From NCBI RefSeq assembly GCF_900142605.1, contig NZ_FRBL01000005.1, positions 310,001-374,000 of the forward strand: DNA of 64,000 nt, written 5' to 3'. Positions 25,788 through 34,145 of this stretch are shown here, piece by piece. How positions within the stretch are numbered: the first letter of the stretch is position 1; the number at the start of each line of letters is the position of its first letter. The notes below the pieces were generated by a model. It made no database searches. It worked only from the letters and a program-made list of their open reading frames with translations, and had not been told where the DNA came from. A program made the position numbers and the translations under genes. This stretch comes from Chitinophaga jiangningensis (lineage in GTDB: Bacteria > Bacteroidota > Bacteroidia > Chitinophagales > Chitinophagaceae).

Positions 25788-27842
25788 TTAGCCTTTCATT
25801 TCCTGTAGTTCTCTTTCCATAGCAAACATTTGGTCCCTTAAGCGGGCAGCCTCCATAAAATCGAGGTCTCTGGACGCCTTTTCCATCTCTTTTTTCACTT
25901 TGGTAATCGCTTTTTCCATCTGCGGAATAGTTTTAACCGAAGCGGCGGACGACTTGGCGACCTCCATGGCAGCTTCCGCTACCAGCGTAACCTCGTCATG
26001 CACGGCATAAGGGGAATTTTCGTCGAAGTTCTTTATTTCAAGCACACCGGTTTGAGCCAGGATCTGCTCCTTGCTCTTACGAACGGTACGTGGCGTAATG
26101 CCGTGTTCTATATTATAGGCTATTTGTTTTTCCCTGCGGCGATCTGTTTCATCGATCGTTTTCTGCATACTCTCCGTGATTTTATCAGCGTAGAATATTA
26201 CCAGCCCGTCCACGTTTCGTGCCGCGCGGCCCGCCGTTTGGGTGAGGGAGCGCTCATCGCGCAGGAAACCTTCCTTATCGGCATCGAGGATGGCCACCAG
26301 CGATACCTCCGGCAAGTCCAGCCCCTCTCTGAGGAGGTTCACGCCCACCAATACATCGATATTACCGAGGCGAAGGTCGCGCAGGATTTCAATACGTTCC
26401 AGGGTATCCACTTCGGAGTGAATGTACCTTGACTTAATATTAATACGCTGCAGGTATTTATCCATTTCCTCGGCCATGCGCTTGGTGAGGGTAGTTACCA
26501 GTACGCGGTCTCCTTTTTGTACACGGCGGTCAATTTCATCCAGCAGATCATCCACCTGGTTGGCGCTGGGCCTTATTTCAATAGGTGGTTCCAGCAGGCC
26601 TGTAGGTCGTACTACCTGCTCCACTACCACACCTTCCGTTTTCTTCAGTTCGTATTCTCCGGGGGTAGCGCTTACAAAAATGGCCTGGTTCACCAGGTTT
26701 TCGAATTCATAGAAGTTCAGCGGACGGTTATCCAGTGCGGAGGGCAGGCGGAATCCGTATTCCACCAGGTTGAGCTTACGGGAGCGGTCGCCACCATACA
26801 TTCCCCCAATCTGCGGAACGGTTACATGGCTTTCGTCTATTACCAGCAGATAATCTTTCGGGAAGTAATCCAGCAAACAGAAAGGCCTGGTACCCGGAGT
26901 ACGCCGGTCGAGGAACCTTGAATAGTTTTCAATACCGCTACAGTAACCTAATTCCCGAATCATTTCCAGGTCGTAGTTTACACGCTCGGAGAGGCGCTGG
27001 GCTTCTATCAGCTTTCCATTCGCTTTGAAGTATTCCACCTGCGCCATCAGCTCGTCCTGTATTTCAAAAATGATCTCCCGCATCATATCTTTTGGTGCCA
27101 GGTAGAGATTAGCAGGGAATATGGCCGCATTCTCCATTTTACCGATACGTTTCCCGTTTTGCACATCAAAGCTTTCTATCTCTTCAATCTCATCTCCGAA
27201 GAAGGTGATACGATAGCCATAATCCACATAAGGCAGGTTGATATCTACTGTATCCCCTTGTACGCGGAAGTTACCACGGTTAAAATCGCCGGTGGTGCGC
27301 TGGTAAAGCGAGTTTACCAGGGCATGAAGGAATGCATTACGGCCAATGGTTTGTCCCAGCTGAATCCTGATAATACCGTTTTCATAATCAGTTGGATTAC
27401 CCATACCATATATACAGGATACGCTGGCTACCACAATGATATCCCGGCGGCCGGAGAGCAGGTTGGAGGTTGCTTTTAGGCGGAGTTTATCCAGTTCTTC
27501 ATTAATGGCCAGGTCCTTTTCTATATAGGTATCACTTACCGGCATATAGGCCTCCGGCTGGTAATAGTCGTAGTACGACACAAAATATTCCACGGCATTA
27601 TCCGGGAAAAACTGACGAAGTTCCCCATATAGCTGTGCTACCAGGGTTTTGTTGTGGGTCAACACCAATGTGGGGCGTTGTACTTGCTGAATAACATTTG
27701 CAACAGTAAAGGTTTTACCCGAGCCGGTTACCCCCAGCAGGGTCTGAAACTGTTCCCCTTCGTTGATGCCTTCAGTCAATTGTTTTATAGCTTCCGGCTG
27801 ATCACCAGCAGGAGCATAAGGCGCTTGTATCTTAAATGGCAT
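25788..27842 (-). CDS. uvrB: Excinuclease ABC subunit B (UvrB)
   Basis: 684 residues, the normal length. Damage-verifying helicase-like subunit of nucleotide excision repair, which loads with UvrA and recruits UvrC. Walker A GVTGSGKT near residue 40, the beta-hairpin region YYDYYQPEAYMP near 95, the DESH box in LLVIDESHVTVPQIGGMYGGDR near 340, motif VI with GRAARN near 540, and the C-terminal UVR coiled-coil that binds UvrC (residues about 640-680). Start ATG at 27840-27842, divergent from the S1/P1 nuclease gene. Confidence 0.97.
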   Translation of the reverse strand: MPFKIQAPYAPAGDQPEAIKQLTEGINEGEQFQTLLGVTGSGKTFTVANVIQQVQRPTLVLTHNKTLVAQLYGELRQFFPDNAVEYFVSYYDYYQPEAYMPVSDTYIEKDLAINEELDKLRLKATSNLLSGRRDIIVVASVSCIYGMGNPTDYENGIIRIQLGQTIGRNAFLHALVNSLYQRTTGDFNRGNFRVQGDTVDINLPYVDYGYRITFFGDEIEEIESFDVQNGKRIGKMENAAIFPANLYLAPKDMMREIIFEIQDELMAQVEYFKANGKLIEAQRLSERVNYDLEMIRELGYCSGIENYSRFLDRRTPGTRPFCLLDYFPKDYLLVIDESHVTVPQIGGMYGGDRSRKLNLVEYGFRLPSALDNRPLNFYEFENLVNQAIFVSATPGEYELKKTEGVVVEQVVRPTGLLEPPIEIRPSANQVDDLLDEIDRRVQKGDRVLVTTLTKRMAEEMDKYLQRINIKSRYIHSEVDTLERIEILRDLRLGNIDVLVGVNLLREGLDLPEVSLVAILDADKEGFLRDERSLTQTAGRAARNVDGLVIFYADKITESMQKTIDETDRRREKQIAYNIEHGITPRTVRKSKEQILAQTGVLEIKNFDENSPYAVHDEVTLVAEAAMEVAKSSAASVKTIPQMEKAITKVKKEMEKASRDLDFMEAARLRDQMFAMERELQEMKG

Positions 27843-27913
27843 AATGTGAATCTTAAATTGAGCAGTATGTAAAAATACTAAAGAAGTGCGGACAAAAGTG
27901 TTAAAAAGCTCTT

Positions 27914-27921
27914 TACTTTTG
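27914..27921 (+). promoter_or_regulatory. Minus-7 element of the S1/P1 nuclease gene
   Basis: TACTTTTG fits TAnnTTTG and lies 23 bases before the start codon. No clear TTG at the minus-33 spacing. Confidence 0.45.
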
Positions 27922-27944
27922 CCCTTTCAATCAGGAACAATAGT

Positions 27945-28736
27945 ATGAGAAAAAAACTAATCTTTACCTTGCTGCTGGGCGTTTTACTGCCATTCGCCAG
28001 CTTCGCCTGGGGCCCTATCGGCCATCGTGTAGTAGCGGAAATTGCCTATAACCATCTTACGCCGCAGGCCCGCAAAGCGGTGGCAGCCATACTTGGTCGC
28101 ACTTCAATGGCCATGGTGGCTAACTGGCCCGACTTCATCAAGTCAGACACCACTCATAAATATGATCATACCAACACCTGGCACTACCTGGATTTTCCGG
28201 CTGGCATTGAGCGTGCGGAGTTTGATCAGCTGCTGAAAGCCGCTACAGGCGAAAACCTGTATACCGAAACCAACGCCATGATCAAGGACCTGAAGAATCG
28301 CCAGCTACCACAGGATCAGAAGGTATTTGCCCTCACTTTCCTGATTCATATGATGGGAGATATGCACCAGCCTTTACATGTGGGCCGCGACGAGGACCAG
28401 GGTGGTAATAAAATTGCGGTAAACTGGTTTAACACACCATCTAACCTGCATCGCGTGTGGGACGAACAGTTAATTGAATACCAACAACTTAGCTATACAG
28501 AATATACTAAAGCACTGGATATTGCTTCTCCGGCACAGGTTAAATCTTACCAGGCGGGCACTATTGCTGACTGGATGTTTGAATCGCATCTGCTGGCGGA
28601 TAAAGTGTACGGGTATACGAAGCCGGATTCCAAGCTCAGCTACCGTTATAACTATGTATTTGTGGAAGATTTAAATACGCAGTTATTGAAAGGTGGCCTG
28701 CGTTTGGCGGCTGTCTTGAATGGTATTTTTAAATAA
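27945..28736 (+). CDS. S1/P1 family nuclease
   Basis: 263 residues, exported. Signal peptide ends SFA; the mature chain then begins with Trp in WGPIGHRVVAEIA, whose amino group and side chains bind zinc in this family. Further zinc ligands are visible in KYDHTNTWHYLDFP, FLIHMMGDMHQPLHVG and NLHRVWDEQLI, giving the usual trinuclear zinc site. The family cleaves single-stranded DNA and RNA and removes 3' phosphates from nucleotides; here the protein probably scavenges nucleic acid outside the cytoplasm. It stands alone with its own promoter and is followed by two hairpins. Confidence 0.94.
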   Translation: MRKKLIFTLLLGVLLPFASFAWGPIGHRVVAEIAYNHLTPQARKAVAAILGRTSMAMVANWPDFIKSDTTHKYDHTNTWHYLDFPAGIERAEFDQLLKAATGENLYTETNAMIKDLKNRQLPQDQKVFALTFLIHMMGDMHQPLHVGRDEDQGGNKIAVNWFNTPSNLHRVWDEQLIEYQQLSYTEYTKALDIASPAQVKSYQAGTIADWMFESHLLADKVYGYTKPDSKLSYRYNYVFVEDLNTQLLKGGLRLAAVLNGIFK

Positions 28737-28746
28737 GAAATATTTT

Positions 28747-28769
28747 AGCTGACACCTTCGGTGTCAGCT
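28747..28769 (+). terminator. Terminator hairpin after the nuclease gene
   Basis: Perfect 10-base stem AGCTGACACC/GGTGTCAGCT with loop TTC, followed by TTTG. Confidence 0.75.
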
Positions 28770-28778
28770 TTGTGAGCC

Positions 28779-28792
28779 GCCCCTGCCGGGGC
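28779..28792. repeat. Short GC-rich second hairpin
   Basis: GCCCC-TGCC-GGGGC stands 9 bases after the first hairpin. The two-hairpin layout resembles the one at 53036-53105. Confidence 0.5.
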
Positions 28793-28811
28793 AGCTTCCA
28801 GCAGGTACAAA

Positions 28812-28845
28812 AAGAAAGCCCGATGCGAATGCATCGGGCTTTCTT
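28812..28845. terminator. Strong terminator of the PfkB kinase gene
   Basis: Perfect 15-base stem AAGAAAGCCCGATGC/GCATCGGGCTTTCTT with loop GAAT. On the minus strand it is followed by TTTTTGTACC. It also backs up termination from the nuclease side. Confidence 0.88.
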
Positions 28846-28866
28846 ATATAATATGCTGGTTAAGTC

Positions 28867-29790
28867 CTATACCAGATCGATATCAAAGTTTACCAGTTGT
28901 ACGAACTGGTCGATTCTTGAGTGGATTTCTTCCTTGGATACTTCTCTGATACGGCCGGTACCGAACTGCTCCACGCAGAAGGAAGCCATGGCAGAACCTA
29001 CGATGATCGCAGTTTTCATGTTTTCGAAGGAAATATCTCTTGTTTTAGCCAGGTAACCGATGAAGCCACCTGCGAAGGTATCACCAGCACCGGTTGGATC
29101 AAATACATCATCCAGTGGCATGGCGGGAGCGAAGAACACGTGGTTTTCGTGGAACAGGAGCGCACCGTGTTCTCCTTTTTTGATGATCAGGTAGCGTGGA
29201 CCCATGGTCAGGATTTTGCGGGCAGCTTTTACCAGGCTGTACTCACCGCTCAGCTGACGGGCTTCGCTATCATTTACCATCAGCACATCTACTCGTTTCA
29301 GCACTTTCAGCAGATCGTCCAGGGCTACTTCCATCCAGAAGTTCATGGTATCCATTACGATCAGCTTAGGTCTTTCTTTCAGCTGGTCGATCACACTCAT
29401 TTGCACCTGTGGAGTCAGGTTACCGAGGATGAGGAACTCAGAACCTTGGTAGCTTTCAGGTATAACCGGCTGAAAATCAGCCAGTACGTTCAAGTCGGTG
29501 GCGAGGCTGTCGCGGGTATTCATATCCATATGGTACTTACCGGACCAATAGAAAGTTTTTTCATCTTTCTTTACCTGTACACCATCCATTGCTACCCCTT
29601 TAGCCTTGAGGGCTGCCAGTTCAGACTCCGGGAAATCGCCACCAATCACGGAAACCTGGTTAATGGGTGTCACGAAATTGGATGCCGCCCAGGCAATATA
29701 TGTTGCGGAACCACCGATGATTCTACCTGATTTACCAAAGGGCGTTTCGATCTCATCGAATGCCATTGTGCCTACTACTGTAAGTGACAT
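28867..29790 (-). CDS. PfkB-family carbohydrate/nucleoside kinase
   Basis: 307 residues, cytosolic. An ATP-dependent kinase of the ribokinase/adenosine kinase fold. The N-terminal substrate motif is GGSATYIAWAAS and the C-terminal catalytic motif is DPTGAGDTFAGGF with the anion-hole glycines and catalytic aspartate. MVNDSEARQLSG and LIIKKGEHGALLF are the usual nucleotide-binding segments. It resembles the orphan sugar or adenosine kinases that many Bacteroidota carry as a single gene; substrate cannot be fixed from the sequence. Promoter element at 29841-29848; terminator at 28812-28845. Confidence 0.92.
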   Translation of the reverse strand: MSLTVVGTMAFDEIETPFGKSGRIIGGSATYIAWAASNFVTPINQVSVIGGDFPESELAALKAKGVAMDGVQVKKDEKTFYWSGKYHMDMNTRDSLATDLNVLADFQPVIPESYQGSEFLILGNLTPQVQMSVIDQLKERPKLIVMDTMNFWMEVALDDLLKVLKRVDVLMVNDSEARQLSGEYSLVKAARKILTMGPRYLIIKKGEHGALLFHENHVFFAPAMPLDDVFDPTGAGDTFAGGFIGYLAKTRDISFENMKTAIIVGSAMASFCVEQFGTGRIREVSKEEIHSRIDQFVQLVNFDIDLV

Positions 29791-30273
29791 ACTATTTTTA
29801 GTTACTGGTTTAGTTAGTTAATGTGATATACAAAACCCGGCAAAGGTAATATATCTGTCATAAATACATGGCAGATTATATTTATGGCATAATCCGCTAA
29901 AAATTACCCGGACCGGCCTTAACATCTCCCTAAATAAACACCATAACTAAATATAACTATAATGACTATACGAAAATCAGTAATCGATTTATTAAATGGC
30001 AGAATATATAAAGTACTCCTCACCAAAAATGTTACACTGTTTGTAAAATATTTTTGATGATATCTTTTCGCATAAAATTTTTTACCGGCCTGAAATCCTT
30101 TACAGCAAACCATTACAGGCATACTAACTACTCCTCAAAAAATAAAATTTAATTTTTCACTGTAACATAAAGTTATCATCCCCGTTTAACAATTCAGTAA
30201 GCGCTGAAAACCTATTGCAATAAGAAAACAAAGACTTATATCAATCTAACAATCTTCAATTAAAATTTATATC
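29791..30273. other. 483-base AT-rich divergent intergenic region
   Basis: Holds the kinase promoter on the minus strand. Near it is an imperfect inverted repeat CTGTCAT/ATGGCAG. The rest is AT-rich with no credible ORF or exact TAnnTTTG element for the plus-strand lipoprotein gene. Confidence 0.35.
29841..29848 (-). promoter_or_regulatory. Minus-7 element of the PfkB kinase gene
   Basis: On the minus strand TACCTTTG, an exact TAnnTTTG, about 50 bases before the start codon. No clear minus-33 TTG. Confidence 0.4.
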
Positions 30274-30783
30274 ATGTCGATTTCCAAGAAACGTGCTCTC
30301 ACAGCGGGAGTTATGGTGGCTACTGCTATGGCTGTAACTTTCACTGCTTGTAAGAAAGATGATGACAATCCACCTGCAGCCCGCACTACCAGCTACGACC
30401 TGAAAGGTGTTGGCGCTGATGCGGCTAAAGTAAATGGTGTGGTAACACTGACTGAAAACACTGACAGCTCCATCAACCTGATTCTGAAGCTGAATAAAAC
30501 TACCAAAGATGCTCAACAGGCTATCTACCTGATTGGTGGTACTGCTGCTACTCCTACTACTGATACGCTGTATGTGAACACTACTGCTGATATCAAAGGT
30601 ACCGGTGCTGCTATGACTGTAAACATTTTCAAAAATGTAAAAACTATCAAAGCTAACACTGCTGCTGGTCAGAAAGATGTTGCTTTCCGTTACGCTGATG
30701 TGCTGGCATATGCTGCACACATGAAAGTGCTGACTGGCGAGAAGAAAGATACACTGGCTATCGGTGTGGTAGGTAAAAAATAA
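30274..30783 (+). CDS. Small lipoprotein of unknown function
   Basis: 169 residues. Lipobox FTAC with the lipidated cysteine at residue 26, then KKDDDNPP, the charged stretch typical of surface-exposed or outer-membrane lipoproteins in Bacteroidota. The mature part (about residues 38-169) is rich in Thr, Ala and Lys and looks like a single beta-rich domain: VNGVVTLTENTDSSINLILKLNK and then YLIGGTAATPTTD. I do not recognise the family. Codon use is strongly biased to common codons, suggesting high expression. Own terminator at 30851-30890. Confidence 0.78.
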   Translation: MSISKKRALTAGVMVATAMAVTFTACKKDDDNPPAARTTSYDLKGVGADAAKVNGVVTLTENTDSSINLILKLNKTTKDAQQAIYLIGGTAATPTTDTLYVNTTADIKGTGAAMTVNIFKNVKTIKANTAAGQKDVAFRYADVLAYAAHMKVLTGEKKDTLAIGVVGKK

Positions 30784-30850
30784 GCCCTAGGCGCTGGTTA
30801 ATTTAGATAGAGATGTACTATCAGCAGATAGTTCATTAAAAGTGTGATAA

Positions 30851-30890
30851 ACCAGGAATAGCCCACGCAAACGCGTGGGCTATTCCTGGT
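30851..30890. terminator. Strong bidirectional terminator
   Basis: Perfect 18-base stem starting ACCAGGAATAGCCC, loop AAAC, followed by TTTG on the plus side and TTTATC on the minus side. It separates the lipoprotein gene from the convergent OmpA-family gene. Confidence 0.88.
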
Positions 30891-30938
30891 TTTGTGACTT
30901 TTTCTAGGATATGGAGGGGTTTCAGAATGTGTGTTGTA

Positions 30939-32993
30939 TCATTCTGTCTGATAGTTTGATGTAGGCGCCTCTACTTGTTTTTTCAATACCTTGAACTCGG
31001 TTCTCCTGTTGAGCTGACGGCCTTCAGGATTATCCTTGTGATTAGGCAGTGAGTTAGGTGCAATCGGTCTGGTTTTACCATAGCCTTTTGCGATCAGACG
31101 TGTAGGCGATATACCGCGACTAATAAGATAATTCACGCAGGACTGTGCACGTTCCTGAGACAGTTTATTATTAAACTTATCGGAACCTACGCTATCTGTA
31201 TGCGCACTCATTTCTATGGTTAGTTTTGGATTTTCATTCAGCAGGTCAACCACGGTATCCAGCACAATCTTCGATTCCTCTCTGAGCGTAGCTTTACCAA
31301 AGTCGTAGTAGATATTATTCAGAACGATTGGTTTTTCTACTTCATAGTGCTTGATACAAAGGGTAGGATTATCCAGTGAATCGGTATTTTCCAGCTGATC
31401 TGTTTTAAAGTGCAGCGACTTTGTAAAATAGTTTTCCTTTTCGGCCACGAGTTTATACTGGCGATTAGGATCTACTTCGAAAGTATACCTGCCGGTTTCA
31501 TTTAGGGTCACCTTACCGATTATACGTTGGCGGATGGTATCCATCAGCGTAACAGTGGCGCCTTCCAGCGGTTTATGTGTATCGCAGTCTATAATCAGAC
31601 CGCTTGCAATTTTGCGGATACGCCTGATACCAAATACTTCCAGGCAACATACTGACTCCCTGTCGGAACTGATAAAGCCTGCAGCAAAAGGGCGGGAATT
31701 ATCCAAAGCAGTGTAATAAATATCATCCTTCGGTGAGTTCAATGGCTTACCCATATTCTTGGGTTCTGACCAGCTGCCGAAGTCGCCTTCGCTTTGGAAG
31801 AAATCAAGTCCACCAAGACCTACACGGCCATCGGAGCTGAATACCAGCAATCCTTTCTCGGCGTCATAAAATGGCGCTTGTTCTTCTTCTTTTGTATTGA
31901 TGGCAGTACCGATGTTTCTGGCGCTACCTGGGGTACCGTTGGTCATTACACAATACCAGATATCGTTTTTACCCATTCCACCCGGACGGTTGGATGCAAA
32001 CAGCAGGTACTTACCATCCGCCGTAATATACGGTTGCATGGAGTTGTAGCCATCAACATTTACATTTGCCCCCAGGGATTTTGGTTCAGACCATGATCCG
32101 TTTTGTTTGGTACTGAGATAAATAGCTGCCTGCTTTTCTCCGTTTTTGAAAGTCCACCTGGTCAGGTATAATGTTCTGCCATCCGGTGAAATAGCGGCTA
32201 CTCCCTGATCGGTACCTTTGGGAGGATCAGGTATGGTGAGCTTGGTAGCGTTGTTATACGTATTATTATGACCGGAAGCAGTGTATAAAGTATTTACATA
32301 AGGATTGCCTTTTTTGTTTTTTTCCTTCTTTTCTTTCTCACTTGCATTATCCGGTAATGGTGGCGTTTCCGGGCGGGAAGAAGTGAACATCAGGGTATTG
32401 GGTTCGGTAATTACCGGTGCATAGTTAGCGCCGCCTTCGTTGATATTTCCGGCAGTTTTAATGATCGTGTATCTTGGCAGCTTTTTCTCTTCTGCAATTG
32501 CAAACTCACAACTTTGAATTTCCAGGTTAGCTTTTGTGGAGATGTCATCGGCCGCTGTATACGTTTCCTTGAACTTTTTAAATTGTTCCAGGGCTTCGTT
32601 GTATTTTCCATTTGCTCTCAGGCAGACACCATACCAATAGCGGGCCTGTGGATACTGTGGATTATTAAATCCTACCAGCTGGGCATACCAGGTTTCGGCA
32701 TTACCGAAATCATTATATAGGCGATAGGATTCTGCCAGGCGGGCCACTACCTGCTGATAATCTTTCAGCTTACCGGATGGAGGTGCAGCGCCCGCAACAG
32801 CATAGGGAAGTACCTGATCATTTTTGATTTTGAAGGTACCCAGCGCTTTGTTATAATACTGGGCAGCTGAATAATAATCTTTGGCATTGTAGTAGATGTC
32901 GGCCGTATGCTTATAGTCATAAACATACTGCGCCTGGACAGTATTTAGCAGCCCGGATAAGACAAGTAACAGGCAGAGTGTATATTTTTTCAT
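30939..32993 (-). CDS. OmpA-family protein with TPR and PD40 repeats, T9SS/gliding-associated
   Basis: 684 residues from ATG 32991-32993, where a clean signal peptide begins (MKKYTLCLLLVLSGLL, ending VQAQ); a longer frame to 33047 has no such signal. Order: TPR-like helices (about 20-165), four WD40/PD40-type beta blades (about 195-430; AISPDGRTLYLTRW and SNRPGGMGKNDIWY are typical), a carboxypeptidase-regulatory beta domain (about 455-550), and a C-terminal OmpA peptidoglycan-binding domain (about 565-670; YYDFGKATL and MSAHTDSVGS). Such proteins, for example PorE, tie the T9SS to the cell wall. It lies 59 bases after PorP/SprF, so the two form an export module with the giant cargo upstream. 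Confidence 0.9.
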   Translation of the reverse strand: MKKYTLCLLLVLSGLLNTVQAQYVYDYKHTADIYYNAKDYYSAAQYYNKALGTFKIKNDQVLPYAVAGAAPPSGKLKDYQQVVARLAESYRLYNDFGNAETWYAQLVGFNNPQYPQARYWYGVCLRANGKYNEALEQFKKFKETYTAADDISTKANLEIQSCEFAIAEEKKLPRYTIIKTAGNINEGGANYAPVITEPNTLMFTSSRPETPPLPDNASEKEKKEKNKKGNPYVNTLYTASGHNNTYNNATKLTIPDPPKGTDQGVAAISPDGRTLYLTRWTFKNGEKQAAIYLSTKQNGSWSEPKSLGANVNVDGYNSMQPYITADGKYLLFASNRPGGMGKNDIWYCVMTNGTPGSARNIGTAINTKEEEQAPFYDAEKGLLVFSSDGRVGLGGLDFFQSEGDFGSWSEPKNMGKPLNSPKDDIYYTALDNSRPFAAGFISSDRESVCCLEVFGIRRIRKIASGLIIDCDTHKPLEGATVTLMDTIRQRIIGKVTLNETGRYTFEVDPNRQYKLVAEKENYFTKSLHFKTDQLENTDSLDNPTLCIKHYEVEKPIVLNNIYYDFGKATLREESKIVLDTVVDLLNENPKLTIEMSAHTDSVGSDKFNNKLSQERAQSCVNYLISRGISPTRLIAKGYGKTRPIAPNSLPNHKDNPEGRQLNRRTEFKVLKKQVEAPTSNYQTE

Positions 32994-33052
32994 GAGGGGT
33001 GCTTTTCTAAATTCATCAAATATTTCCGCACTTGGAGTCATTGACATTGTTT

Positions 33053-34060
33053 TTATAATCTAGGGCAGATAAAATATTCTTCGTTCAGCACTCTTCTCTT
33101 GCGACTGATAAAGGACAGGGAAACTTCAAAGCTCTGGCTTCCATTTACCAGGCGTTTCATATTAGAGGTATTGGCGTCGTAGCTGAAGCCCAGCACGAAG
33201 CTTTTGAAGTGGAAACCTACGAATGGAATTGCGGCATCATTAAACCTATAGTTGCCTCCGAGGAGAAAATCGAATTCCGGATTTACTGCCATCTGGGCAT
33301 ATACCCCTGCAACAATTTCTTCTGCATTACCCTGGCGCATGTATAAGCCTGTTGGGGTGAGACTAAACTGCTCATTCAGCTTAATTTTTGTGCCTCCATG
33401 AAACAGCCATCTAACGGGCAGATTTCTTTCCGTACCTGCTGCCGCAAATGGATCTTTAGGCTTGGTAAGGTGAGTAGCAGCAAACCCTACAAACGGATTA
33501 AACCGGTGGTTGGGGTTACCATCAAAAAATACGGTACCTGCTCCTACGTCGAATGAACTGGCAGAGGTGGTGGTTACATTTTCTCCATTGGCGATACTTG
33601 GATCATAACCGATCGTAGGGCTATATTGGCTACCGGTCTGGAACTTAGCGGGATCCACGCGCCTGTTCAGCAAACCCGCCTGTATACCAAATGCCAGCTG
33701 ACTGGTTTTAGTTCTACCAAACTTAACACCGGTGTATGATACGCTGGCCATAGCGTTGAGGTAGTTATACCCCGCATCACCGGCCGACATATTAATCACG
33801 TTTGCGCCAACGCCTATATTCTTATCTGTAGCAGCATCAATGGAAACACCGGCAGTAGAAAACGGTTTGCCATAGTTTGCCCACTGGTTGCGATAGTCAC
33901 CATTTACACGGAAGTCACCATCTATTACGCCTGTCAGCGCAGGATTGAGCCATAAAGGATAGGCATAATATTGTGAGAAGTGTGGATCTACCTGTGCTAC
34001 AGCTAAACGGGGCAACAAACTGCTCCATAAAAGTATCATAATTATAGAAATCCTCTTCAT
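33053..34060 (-). CDS. T9SS PorP/SprF-family outer-membrane protein
   Basis: 335 residues. Signal peptide ends AVAQ, followed by VDPHFSQYYAYPLWLNPALTG, the near-invariant start of PorP/SprF proteins. The rest is beta-barrel-like, with GVDPSIA-type turns, FHFKSFVLGFSYD, and a final SQSFEVSLSFI before a short charged tail. In Flavobacterium johnsoniae SprF is needed to export the type B cargo SprB. Here the gene sits directly between a giant type B cargo and an OmpA-family protein, so it is most likely the dedicated export or anchoring partner of that cargo. Complete; gap of 85 bases to the cargo gene. Confidence 0.93.
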   Translation of the reverse strand: MKRISIIMILLWSSLLPRLAVAQVDPHFSQYYAYPLWLNPALTGVIDGDFRVNGDYRNQWANYGKPFSTAGVSIDAATDKNIGVGANVINMSAGDAGYNYLNAMASVSYTGVKFGRTKTSQLAFGIQAGLLNRRVDPAKFQTGSQYSPTIGYDPSIANGENVTTTSASSFDVGAGTVFFDGNPNHRFNPFVGFAATHLTKPKDPFAAAGTERNLPVRWLFHGGTKIKLNEQFSLTPTGLYMRQGNAEEIVAGVYAQMAVNPEFDFLLGGNYRFNDAAIPFVGFHFKSFVLGFSYDANTSNMKRLVNGSQSFEVSLSFISRKRRVLNEEYFICPRL

Positions 34061-34088
34061 AGGAACATAATTTACTTTGTTGAAGATT

Positions 34089-34114
34089 ACCGGGATGCCT
34101 TACAGCATCCCGGT
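34089..34114. terminator. Hairpin between the giant cargo gene and PorP/SprF
   Basis: Perfect 10-base stem ACCGGGATGC/GCATCCCGGT with a 6-base loop. The T-rich run is on the plus side, so on the transcribed minus strand it looks more like an attenuator or processing site than a terminator. Confidence 0.5.
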
Positions 34115-34145
34115 TTTATTTTTTCTACGGGTTTAATAATGTTGA

